From positions 39,123,200 through 39,187,199 of the forward strand of contig CM037843.1 in assembly GCA_021234535.1 (NCBI GenBank): a stretch of 64,000 nt of DNA, written 5' to 3'. Made by a program: the position numbers and the translations under genes. The notes beneath the pieces are model-generated. The model was not told where the DNA came from and ran no database searches. It was given only the letters and a program-made list of their open reading frames with translations. Source of the DNA: Stichopus chloronotus. Taxonomy: Eukaryota > Echinodermata > Holothuroidea > Aspidochirotida > Stichopodidae. How positions within the stretch are numbered: the stretch's first letter is position 1; each line of letters starts with the position of its first letter. This document shows positions 1-11,439 of this stretch, in pieces.

Positions 1-1436
1 GCCACTACTCGCGCAGCTATCCTTGATAATAGCATCGCGCAAATTGTGAGCCATGTATCCAAAATTAGATTTATACACAATTATTGTTGAACTTTAATAG
101 TGACAGAGTAATGGTTGCTTAGCAATAGCATATTGTCCTTCCACTTTTAGACTATACAAGATGGTTGCACAATAGAAGGTAGCATGTAATTGAAGTATGC
201 AAATAATACTCACTGTTTACTCAACAGTATAACGGCAGTGGTCCACTTTAAGTCGACATGAAATGCATGACATCACAATTAAATTAGACAGAGAGTATCA
301 ATAAATTGTGAACTTCTTCTGAAAATGACCAAATATACCAGATTGCATTCAATATCATCTGATTGAAAATGTAGATTTCACAGCTAAACCACCTTCCATT
401 AGCATTCTCTCCATTGTAGTAATTCTTTCTCATAACAGAAGTGGGGTGATTTTTAAACCAAGTTGATAGGGGAAAAAGCTGTGAAGGATATTCTTACATC
501 TGTTTCTGCTGTTTAAAAAAAAAATGTGTAGAGTTGCGGTCAGAAAAACTTGCTAGTCGCATGCCAGCCATTAACATGCAGTGTAATTGCTCTCACCATG
601 TGTTTGCTGTTGTGTATTTATACTCCTCATAACTGAATCTTTTGCAGTAATTGCTTGTTGACCTTTTGACCTCATTGCATGGCTGGGCTGCTCTCTATAA
701 ATTGCAAATTTCTCTTTTCCTTCTTGCATTCACTGCATCATTCATTTGCACTCTCACGATTCATTCACCTTCTTCAAAAAGTCCAAAAAATAAAGGAAGA
801 AAGAATTCAAAAAATTTCAAATCATGATCACATTTATAAAGATGGCGACATTTAGTAATTTGAAATAAATTACTGAAATATAGCTTTTAAACTACTGTAG
901 GTCTTAATGTCTGCTGATGACTTCAACAGATTTGTAAGAGGCATGTGGGATTTTTTTTTTTGGGGGGGTCGGGGCCACACACTCTCCCAGGAGTCTGGCG
1001 AATTATGCTCCACTGACTGATTAGTCCATATCTGGAGACTTATCAGAACATTACTTGATTACAGTATTAATTGTTATGCATTCAGTAAGAACTATAATTG
1101 CTACAGTAACAAAGCACAAAAGTATTGCATTGTCCAACTGGCAGTATTTCTCTCCCTAAGTGTTCATTAATTCCAATCAGCTGGTATTTTAGATTGTTTT
1201 CTGGCTATAGACACACTCAGACGTAAAGTTGTTATTTTTGTGTTCTGCCTTCAGAAAAGTTTTAAGCTTGTTATCTTCAATCTAAAGGTGCCTGGTGGTT
1301 ATAAATAACTCTGCTAAAACAAACACAACAAGTAGTGACTTTGTTGTATTCCGTCTCAGTTCTAAACTTCAAACATATCTCATTTAAGAAGTTAATCTGG
1401 TTTACATTTTAACTCCTGTACTATTTGGTATTGTAG
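1..1436. other. AT-rich DNA without recognisable features
   Basis: I see no gene, tRNA or clear repeat. A poly-T/poly-G run lies at 951-967. Confidence 0.6.
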
Positions 1437-1530
1437 CTCTGATTGAGCATCATCATGATTCGGTGTCAGGTCATCGTCTCCGGCGGTTATGCATCGGTGT
1501 TGACCGCATCCATCTCAGAGGGAAGAAATA
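1437..1530 (+). CDS. Candidate coding exon, unidentified
   Basis: After a TTGTAG acceptor the frame reads LIEHHHDSVSGHRLRRLC then IGVDRIHLR. The stretch is rich in CpG (CATCGTCTCCGGCGG) against a very AT-rich surround, which suggests coding. No sure donor: several GT sites follow and the frame stops at TAA near 1540. I do not recognise it. Confidence 0.3.
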
Positions 1531-1700
1531 TATTCATTAAATGGTTCTCATGTATGATTTGCACTCATTTTTCTGGCAAAATGTTTTTCATACATCACTT
1601 TTTTTGCATGACCTTCTCTGGTGTCACGCCTCACCTCTCCTCATCTTTCTTTCTCTCTTTCTTTCTCTTCTTCCTCCTTTTGATCATCATCTTCTCACAG

Positions 1701-1721
1701 TGCCTCAGTAACTGGGAAAAG
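1701..1721 (+). CDS. Candidate 21-nt microexon, CLSNWEK
   Basis: A very strong pyrimidine tract (1643-1697) ends in CTCACAG; then 21 bases keep frame as CLSNWEK and are followed by GTAATC. The splice signals look better than the coding evidence. It may join the candidate at 1437 or belong to a neuronal-type alternatively spliced gene. Confidence 0.3.
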
Positions 1722-3224
1722 GTAATCTCAGCACACACATGTGTTTACTATGCTTCTATGTTTTGTTTCTTCTTTCCCTGAGAAAAAAAATTTCAAAGAA
1801 TGCTTCAAGTCCCAAAAGCTACTTCCCCTCTCCTTCCCCTCCCACATCACTCAAAAGAAAAAAGAAGAGAGTTTGCAGTAGTCTTTGTGAGAATTTCCAT
1901 CAGTTCAAATCAACACTTCTTTCTAACTTCTTATGTTACTTTGATAATAGTTGTGTAGTTTCTTGGGAAAATGATTTTGCAACCCTCCCAGTTTTGTCAT
2001 CCACATAAGATACTTACCATTTTGGCTCGTATGTTTACATTACAGCCATTGATAGTTCAAAAACGTGTGTTGTCCGTGGCAACAGAATTTAGCAATTAGT
2101 TTCAAAAAAGCTCAAAAAGGAGAAAAAGAAGAGGGATCATTTATATTCAGTAGAAGAAAAAGCCCGATGTGTTCAGTCAAATGTTTCGTTCATCTTGGTG
2201 GTACACGTAGAGATAGTATTAAGATACGAGGGCTTGAATTTGGGTTTTTGCATACTCTTTATTAAGACTTACTTTAAGACTATCCTGTAGTGCTGGTATA
2301 TCTTCCCTTCAGGTTAGACACTCCACAACATTGTATGGAAAGTAGAGATGATTTTTGGTACTCTTTGTTAATATGGGGTCAGTTGAGTTGCTGGTATCAC
2401 TTTTACTTCTCTGTGGTTAGACTTAAGGATAGTTTTGATTCAGTGTGTTAGTCAAAAGATACCTTTGCCTCATGAAGGAACAGAAAATGAAATGATAGGA
2501 AGCAAAGTCATTCATTGAGCCTGTGGCACATGGGAATTAAATCAAATCCCTTAGTTTGCCAGATATGACTACCATGATGACAGACTTAAAATGACTCCAG
2601 ACTCAACTCTGATTTATGGATGTATTTTCAAATTGTTTCCAACTGAAAATGAACTGCACTCTGTATATTGAATAAAGTACGTAATAGTCAACAGGAATAT
2701 AGTAACAGTGCTTAGTCGTAAGACTAAGAATTTTTTTGTCTGTTACGTAGTTGATGTCCGGTACATAGTTGATGTTAGGATATGCAACATGTTTGTGATG
2801 TTTCCATAGTGACTGAAGTAAAAATCAGAGTTTAACAAAACAGATCTAACACCCCCTCAGCAGAAAGCAAGTTCAAATTAATATTTAAAAAGGGGATGGT
2901 TTTGTCATGCACTATGATTGGAGCTTTAGTGCTTAAAAATTTTCAAGAACAGTTGTAGTGATACCTCTAATCATTAAACTTCCTTTGCTTTGCATCATCC
3001 ATCCTAAAAACTTTTTCGTTTTTGTTTTTTTTTTCCCTTATAATGATACTATGGATCATCATGCCACTTCTTTCATCATCAATATGTAACCATAGCCTCA
3101 TGATCATCGCTTTTGGTTCTGCTTGAAAATTTGGATCAATTTTTAGTGTCTTTTTACGGGAGGATGAACTCACGTTAGTTTCAGTCAAAGTCATGCAAGT
3201 AAACTGCTGCAAGAGTAACGGAGA

Positions 3225-4110
3225 ATGGCCTACAGTCAGATTAATGCGCAGTTGACGTGTACCACACACCATCAAAGTAATGCGGAGTTAACAACAAAAG
3301 TGGTCACGGTTGACATCATGGAACGAGCGTTCGATCGAATTGACCCATACTGGACATAATGCACAACTGACCTGTACCATTGATCAAGTGTACAATTGAA
3401 CTGGTGTACAATTGGTATGTGCTGTAGAATAATTTTTCAGTCATATTGATGGACAATTGATATTTACCACAGAACAAATTCTGCAATCAAATTGATGTGG
3501 AAATAGCATGTATCACAAAACAAATCTGCAATCAAACTGATAGACAATTTAAATGTACCATAGAACAAGCCTGCAATCAAATTGACAGTTAATTGACGTG
3601 TACCTTACAACACATCTGCAATCACATCGATGCACAGTTGGCATTTCCCACAGAAAAACCTGCAGTCAAGTTGATGGTCAATCGACATGTACCGTAGAAC
3701 GACTCTGCAGTCGTATCGATGGACAGTTGACATGTACCACAGAACAGATCTGCAATCAATTTGATGAACGGTTGACATTTACGAGAGAACAAACTCAATA
3801 AATCTGTAGTCAAGTTGGAAAATTCTCATGAACTATAGAGCAAATCTGCAATCACATTGATGGATAATTGAGATTAATTATAGAAGAAGCAAGCAATTGA
3901 ACTGACGTGCAGTTGTCTTTGGTAGATTAATTCTATGTAAAAGTTTTAAGTGCGCCATCAGACTGATTAAACATGTACTGTAAAACAAGTATGTAATGTT
4001 TTACTAATGTGCAATTGTTATGTATCCTGCAATAAACATGGACTCAAATGAATGGACAGTTGACATCCGTCAAGTGTTTGGAAGTACCATACCACAGAAC
4101 ATGCAATCAC
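3225..4110. repeat. 45-bp minisatellite
   Basis: Diverged tandem units of 45 bp, built around TTGATGGACAGTTGACATGT then ACCACAGAACAAATCTGCAAT. The core (about 3440-3900) is clearest and the flanks decay. Because 45 is divisible by three, frames stay open on both strands at 3598-3813; these are not genes. Confidence 0.9.
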
Positions 4111-5066
4111 ATAGCAACAAAAAGTAAAAAAAAAACAAATATACAAGATAGTGGTCCCTCTTGCCCTTGCTACTTTAGGAGGAACGCTACCTTACATCAA
4201 AACGTTAAAAAGTGTCATTTTCCAACTCCAGATAGTCGATAACTTACTATATTGGTATCCAATTGTATGAAAGACCCGTTTGTGTCGATACAGCTCGAGA
4301 AGATACAGCCTGGTAATGAAAAAGTAGGCAACTATGAGATGCTTCACACAGTGGCACCCATGCTAGGATGCCACTTGTGCCCTCAGTATACACGTTGTTG
4401 GGAAACAACAATACAATAGTACAGAGGTTTATTGTCCCTTGAATCTAAATCTGGAGCTTGCATCTAAGTGACCCAAGGTGGAAGGGTAGGTGAATAAATA
4501 ATTTCTTATAATACACTCGATAGAGCGCTCAAAATCTTCAGACTCCTAGCTCGAGTTCATGCTTCACGGCACTAGCTTGCAGTGTACCGCTCTTTTTGTT
4601 TCATCAATGCTTTGCTGTTTTGGAACATTTATTGCCACCTACGCCACTTTTGAGAGCAGTTTTGCGAGGTTGACAAATGCGTACTAACTAATTTTGCATC
4701 CAAATAAACATATTACCTGAATGCCATTTCTTTTTTTTATAAGTAGATGTGAATTTCATCAGAAGAATATCACCTTCTTTTGTCTCATGAATATGCATCT
4801 TCCTCATTCTATCTTCTAAGTTTTGTTATTTTAGATCTCCCACCATAATTTTCTCTATTTTTCTCCTTTTGTGTGAATTAATCCATTGAACCAAATTGTG
4901 CTAATGTGCCTATAGTCATAGGTCGTTGTAAATACACTGTCCACAGAAAGTGGTTTTGAAACATCTAGTCCTGTTCTAAAAAGTCAATTCTTTCTGTCAA
5001 GTTGGCATTTTTGATGTAACATTTTTTTTTTCCTCTGTGAAATATTCAGCAACATTTCATCTCAAC

Positions 5067-5228
5067 TCAGTTTGACGATGTAGCTTCCACATCTGGTTGA
5101 TTCCAGCAGTCCTGATATATTTCTTCATATTTTTTTCCACATTTATAGACCAAATCTTTGATACCTAAGCTCCCTAGTTTGGCCACCAAACTGGACACGC
5201 TGGACAAATAGCATTCTTGTACGTGCTT
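5067..5228 (-). CDS. Candidate terminal exon, unidentified
   Basis: On the - strand, after TTTTACATTCAG, the frame reads KHVQECYLSSVSSLVAKLGS then LGIKDLVYKCGKKYEEIYQD and CWNQPDV to a stop. It is helical and well balanced, like a protein C-terminus. It needs an upstream exon ending in phase 2, which I could not find. Confidence 0.35.
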   Translation of the reverse strand, partial: KHVQECYLSSVSSLVAKLGSLGIKDLVYKCGKKYEEIYQDCWNQPDVEATSSN

Positions 5229-5335
5229 CCTGAATGTAAAATACTTTCTCTTTTTATTCTCTTTAATTTTCATTTCTCTCTGTTTAATGTCGCCTTCGCA
5301 TTGTTATCGTCGTTGTCGTTGTTTCAGCAATGTGC

Positions 5336-5564
5336 ATGCACTGTGTCATGTCTCTTAATTCTGATCATAATGGTCCTCGTTCGCAGATTTAAGTAGCTGG
5401 TTTCAAGTAGCAGTGTAGTTCCGGAAGGTGTCGTGGCACTGACATGAGACACCATCAAAACCCTCACTGGACTGTTTCTTTTTTCTGTAGCTTTGCAGAT
5501 TCCTGAAAACAAACCGTATACCTCATTTGCATTCTGCTCATCATTTGCCTTCCAACTATTGCAC
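5336..5564 (-). CDS. Candidate exon upstream of 5067, unidentified
   Basis: On the - strand, after a pyrimidine-rich GTGTTTACAG, the frame reads CNSWKANDEQNANE, then a good GTATAC donor; if read on, it continues YGLFSGICKATEKRNSPVRV and stays open to a stop near 5334. The acceptor is convincing, but the phase to 5067 does not join. Confidence 0.25.
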
Positions 5565-5879
5565 TGTAAACACAAATGCTCAAGCAAGGAGGAAAACAAA
5601 AGAAGAAGAATTTCTGATGATCTAAATTTAGAAGGCCATTTCAGATGTTGACAAGTTCACAAATAGTTAGCATTTTGGTTTCCAGCAACCCATTTTGTTT
5701 GTTTGTGGTAACGTGATTCTTGGCATCCCAAGAGTGAATAATGTGGTTTAAAACAAGCTTCAAAGGCAAAAAGTATTGTTCTGATGCAACTAAGTTTTGT
5801 TGCAATTTAATATAAACAGAAATTATCCAGAAGTTGTTGTAGTTGTCTCTTAGTAATAGTTGTTTCCACACTTTGGAAT

Positions 5880-8800
5880 TAAAATGTGACTCCCAGAAGT
5901 TTGATTTTTTTTTTCTACCTCATTAGGAAAGTTCCTTCAGCATCATGCAAGTAATAAGTGTGTGGAGAATATTTAGCATCAAAGAGGCAAAGATTAGTTC
6001 TGTGTAGTCACTTTGTTTAGTGAATACACCCAAAAGGTGATATCTCACAGTATGGACAAAAATTGCCTAAAATTACATATTTAAGCTCATGTGAGAAAAA
6101 TCACCATCACCTTGATGGCAAGGCCTTACCACCAAAATAGTCTGATTTTATCTCAGTGTATTTAGCTTTGACATTATATTTCTTTTTGAGGACCTGCTGA
6201 TGTATCATAGTGCAGCCTTTTAGTCCATTTTAAGTTGATCCAAAACTGTCTGGAGATGACATGTGTTCGATCTTCCAATTTAGATCCGACCCCAAGGACC
6301 TTAACTTACCTGCGTTTAGTGGTGTTGCCTTCTATGCAGCTATTGGCAAGTCATTGCAACAACATTAATACGACGTTGTCATGTTGTTCTTGCTGGATAC
6401 ATTGCATGTTGTTTCTTTGCATGTTTTGCATGGTGCAGTTTGCATGAAAGTCACTGATGGAAACCTCTCCCCTGGATTTATTCTATCATGGCTGTCGACG
6501 GCCACGGGTTTGTTACTTTTGATACCTTAAATTTGTTTATAGTACCAGGTCAAGAGCAACCTTTGCTTTTTGATGACAGTGTATGTCAGTAGGGGCCTCT
6601 GTGAATCAGACATACAAACTACTGTAGTAACCCTTTGATACATCTGCCATGTATGGTAAAAGAGTGACACCATACACTAGAAATGTTGCACACTTTTGTA
6701 TTGGTCAAAAGTTTGTCAGTTGTTGAAGTGTAAAAATACCTGTCACCAGTGTGCACAGAGAGTATGGAAGATGTTACAGTACAAGATGAAACTGAATAGT
6801 TTGGTCATGCGTGTGGAATATTTTACCAGTGAATTATTTAAATAATCGGCAGAAATTAAGCAATCTTGATATTTTATCCAAGCTGTGAGAAAGGTAGAGG
6901 ATGCTTATCACTAAAGTTGCACAATAGTTCATTCTTGTATGAATATTATAAATATGATGAAGAATATGAAAACATATATGCAAGGTTGGACATTTATTCC
7001 GCTATCTGTGTATTAAGACAAACCACCCCATCACCCTTTGTAACCTGTCCTCCCTTTGACGTACGTGTGCCTGCACAAGCTTCAGTAATGACAATTTGTC
7101 ATGTAAGTTTCCCTGTGAATTGCACTATTTATACAAACCAAAAAGTGGTTAAATTGTTTTGAAAATAAAAGTTGATTGTTCATACTAAACCTTCAGATGG
7201 TAGCACTACCATGTCTAAATGCACTTAATGATACCGGTGACAAATTTTGGTAAGTTAATTTGCAACCTTGAGTGACATGACATCAGAAATAAGTTTGCAC
7301 AGGCAAAAACTTGATCTCCAGTTACATTGGTAACAGTTTAGTATACCACTTTATTAATTTCATACAGGGATGTTACAGATTGTTATGTAAGTTATTGCCT
7401 TTAGTCACTTTAACTTTAGTGGCTAGAGAATCACACCAGAGATGGACACATTTCATCCACGAATCAAACAGATTTGTCGTTGGATGTGGTCGATGGTAAC
7501 TGTTTAAGTGCACCATGCATGGAAGTGATAAATTATTCAAAATGGTATAATTTGTTTATACCAATTTGATGAGAAGAGTTATTAAATCTCTAACAGGAAC
7601 TCATGTATCAACTCAGACTTGTCACATATAATACAAACACTTGACATCAAGTTCTACATAACATATCAACATTCTCAACTTATGATCTAATACCATAGGG
7701 TTTAGTATCAATTTTAATTTATAATTCTTTGTGTATATATATTGGTCTCAGGAGATATAAGTTTTGTCACTCTTCATTTTTATTTCTTGGTTGAGGTTTT
7801 TTTTTTCCTTTTTTTATATCTTCATTCATTTGGCAGCTAAAGTTTGCATTAGATCTTTTCTCAGGAGGATCTGTTTTCTTCATTATGTTCTTAACTGCGT
7901 AACAAAATTAAAAAATTTTGGTATTTTCTTTGGTCTGGATTTTCTTAGTATGGGAGAGGGCACTTCTTTTTTCTTTTTAAAAAAGTAGAACAAGTTTGTG
8001 CTTCATATTTGTGTAAGAAATGCAGAAATGGCAGAAAAACCCTTTTGGCTTTTAATTTCTCCTACATTAATGATTTCATCATGAGTAACTTCTTTTTTCA
8101 ATAATGTTCATGCGGTTCAGTGTTACGTAGAATGTTGTCATTTACACTGAAAGCATCTGTGGAATGCCTTAGTAAGTATGAACAATTTTAGATACTTCAC
8201 TACTGAGATCTCTCAAGACAATAGTGTATGCTGTGATTATGTATATGATACATTCCTGAAAATTACAATATCTGTCAGTACAAAGTAACTTGTATCTCAA
8301 AGATATTTACCTTTTTGCTTCCTTGAAGTTCTTTGTTCAATGAAAATACCTCATCACGGATGCTTCAAACTTATTTGGAAGGCTGATAAACAAATGCCAT
8401 ATTACAGGGCCATTACCACATTTGTTGAAGTTTATGTATGCACAATAAAGATGTGTCTGTCTACCTGTCAATCTGTCACTCCACAGTCCAACACATTAAT
8501 CGGACATTCTTATATTTCACTTCCCCATCACAGTGTTTTTACCCCCCCCCCTACTCCCACCCTTCCCAGTTGGTTATCTCTTGACACCTGATATCTGCAT
8601 GGTCTCCCATAAAACAATACAATTTAAGCTCACAAGTTACACAGTAACCAAGGTAAGGTAACTGCAGGATGTCTAGGTATGCCCTTAATTGTGAAAATTT
8701 TACAATTGTCAAACTTTCTGACATAACTTAATATTTTGAAGTTGCAAGTTTGAATAAAAAGGCAACCAAATGGAGTATTGATGAGGTGCTACCCTAACTG

Positions 8801-9720
8801 GTTACTCTCTGATGCTTAGTTATGAAATTCTTGGCTTTTAGGTTATCTTCAGGCCTGTTTATGTGTTGTCTATCCTGGTCTTAAAAATCCATTGACTGGT
8901 CGTGGTCTTCTGTTGAAGTAATATCTGGATCAAAGATGGTTCTAGAAAATACTTGTAATTCATTCAGTGCATAGTTTGGTTCACCAGTGCAGCAACTTAG
9001 GCTGTAGATTGAAGTTTCATTATTTAACATGCCTTTAGCAAAAGGTCCTTCACCAACTTACTATTCACTTACAGACCATAATACTCCAGTAGGTCAGGTA
9101 CAACTCTTTTTTGTGTTAATAGCCAAATAACTTGACCTTATTATAGTGAGCATGTTCAAAGGAATTCTTAAACTTCTGTAACAAGTAGATGTATTTGCTC
9201 TTGGATATGCCTTGAAAAGACTTTCAGCAATCAAAGAAAAAAAAAACTTGCTTTTGATTCATGAATCATATCAGACTGACATTGGAGCTAATAAACATAA
9301 ATTCATTCACATTCCTGGCAACAAACCCCAAAACCCAAGTATTCCCCGGTGTTTCCTACCTGCAGATGGTAAGAATGACTTTTAATGTTTATTAGTATTT
9401 TGCACTCCAGAGTTGTGATCCCTTCCTTATGTAGCAGATGTTGTTTGGTATTGCTTTGTTCCAATGAGTCATTTTGGCTTCCAAGTGGGCAGAAAAATAG
9501 ACGAAATCAACTTCACACACGTTGTTATGATTTTCCTCTCGTTTGTCTACCTAGCTCGCTTACAGACATGTAATGTTGTTTAAACTTGGATACACTTTGG
9601 ATTTGATTCAGTGTTATTTTGTATAATTATGTTCCATATTGAGATGTTCCTGTGAATGTAATCATATTGATATTCTTGAATTTTCTTAACATTTTTGTCC
9701 TCTATTTTATCTCTCTTTCT
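5880..9720. other. AT-rich non-coding DNA
   Basis: Only short chance open frames; no acceptor-donor pair encloses plausible coding sequence. A poly-C run (8531-8541) is the only simple repeat of note. Confidence 0.55.
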
Positions 9721-9740
9721 TTCTCTCTGCCTCTTTACAG

Positions 9741-9839
9741 CCTTCCAAATTACTCCACCATCTCACTAATCTTCATTTGGCATAGGCAAGGCTCGGAGGA
9801 TGCCTTCCGTCCAATCTTTGTCGGTGGAAGGACTGCATA
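9741..9839 (+). CDS. Candidate terminal exon
   Basis: A long CT tract ends in CTTTACAG at 9740. One frame gives LPNYSTISLIFIWHRQGSED to a stop at 9837; phase 0 gives PSKLLHHLTNLHLA and a stop at 9783. AATAAA follows at 9903. Which frame, if any, is used cannot be told. Confidence 0.25.
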
Positions 9840-10093
9840 AACATTTCAGAATCCAGGACAAACTGGTTCTTTTTTGACTGCAACAGGGAAAAAAAAAAGA
9901 CAAATAAATAATAGAAAATCATAACAGAAATCGAATTTCCTTGACAAGTTTTTTCAAGGGAAGTTTTACCTCTTTGGAGCTGTATATTCTTGCAAACTGT
10001 ATTGGATCATATTTGATCACTGTTTGTTGTGCACCAAGTTGGAATATGGTATTTGCCAGTTGTTATATATCTACAGGGAACATAGTTTAACCT

Positions 10094-10291
10094 TCAAACC
10101 AGGATTTGAGGGACTTCTTCATCAAGGAAGCCAAGAGGATTTCCCAGACCTTCTTCACAGATCTCATAGAATTGTTCACTCTGTTTGACCTCAGAAGTAT
10201 CCACAGGCCTTGTATTCACATGCCAAACAAAGGACCTTAAATATGCATAAGGGGTGACTTTATTCTCTGCCACAGTTGGTTGAGTGATCAA
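10094..10291 (-). CDS. Coding-like fragment, unidentified
   Basis: On the - strand the open stretch reads like protein: VTPYAYLRSFVWHVNTRPVD, then SEQFYEICEEGLGNPLGFLD and a stop. It has good amino-acid balance for such AT-rich DNA. No start or strong acceptor is visible at its 5' side, so it may be a last exon or a gene relic. Confidence 0.35.
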   Translation of the reverse strand: MITQPTVAENKVTPYAYLRSFVWHVNTRPVDTSEVKQSEQFYEICEEGLGNPLGFLDEEVPQILV

Positions 10292-10379
10292 CCCGCTGGT
10301 TATTAGGTCATGTGATAGCCCAAATGTTCATGCATTTGCTTTGTTAGTAATGATAGTACATTGATAGCATTTTGATTCC

Positions 10380-11430
10380 TTGCTGAAGGCAGGCAAGGAA
10401 TTTATGTGATATTGATGGCATGTGTGTGCGTGTGTCGGTATGTGATGCCTTGACTTGTGCACATGATATCACAAGAAGGAAAAGTTGCTTGAACTCCAAA
10501 GTTAGTGTGTAGGTAGTCCATTGTGAGTAGATGATCTCTGTTCTTATTTAGGTAGGTCAACGGTCATTTTAGGTCACCAGCGGTGAAACTATGAAAACCC
10601 ATTAAGGAAGCTATCTCACTCAGCAACTGAATGTTGGTGGAAATTCAAACTTTACCCATTGGTAGCCCTTGATGGGTAGTTCATCTTTGGTAAGTTTTGG
10701 GGCAGTCAAAGGTCACACAAGGTCAATAGAGTTTGTAGTTTGAAAACCTTGTAAACACAGTTTCTCAGTTAGGGAAAGTTGCTCAGAGTTCAAAGTTGGT
10801 ATGTAGCCATTCCATTGGAGAAGATTATCCCTATTCTTAGTATGGTTGGTCAAAGATCATTTGAGGTCACCAGAGGGGAAACTCTAAAAACCTATTAAGG
10901 ATGATATCTCAGCAACTAACAGTTACTGGAACTTCAAAATTGAACCACTGGTAGCTCTTGATAGGTAGATTTTCTCTGTCAAGTTTTGGGAGTTTTTGTA
11001 TTAAATGTATCAAGTCTTGGTCAAAAGTCACACGAGGTCAGTAGAGGTCATTGCTTTGAAAACCTTGTAAACATGGTATCTCAAGCAGAGAAAGTTGCTG
11101 GAAGTTCACACTTGATGTATGGGTTGTTCATTGTGGGTAGATGATCCCTAGTGATTGTCCTGGGGGTTAAAGGTCATTTGAGGTCACCAGAGGGAGAAGT
11201 ATGAAAACCTATCTAGTATCATATTTCAGCAACTGAATGATGCTGAAAGTGTTCTGTTAAACATTGGCGACTCTTGATGAGGATATAATCTCTGTCATTT
11301 TTCATGTTGGTCAACAGTCACATAAGGTCAGTAGAGGTCATGTTTTCGAAACCTCGTACGCTTGGTATCTCAAGAAATGTACAGCATTTGAACTTCAAAA
11401 TTGGTATGTCGGTTGTACTTTGGTTTCCAT
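10380..11430 (+). repeat. ~147-bp repeat array, GGTCAnnTGAGGTCA family
   Basis: Six units. Equivalent GGTCA positions at 10562, 10711, 10855, 11026, 11172 and 11316 give spacings of 149, 144, 171, 146 and 144. Alternate units differ (CACCAGAGG against CAATAGAGG), giving a ~300-bp higher-order unit. Shared phrases include TGAAAACCTTGTAAACA, ATCTCAGCAACT and AAGTTGCTGGAA. Confidence 0.9.
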
Positions 11431-11439
11431 ACATATTGG

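Noticed and set aside
3598..3813. Open frames on both strands of about 65 codons
   Set aside because: They follow the 45-bp minisatellite, whose period is a multiple of three; the peptides are just repeat translations.
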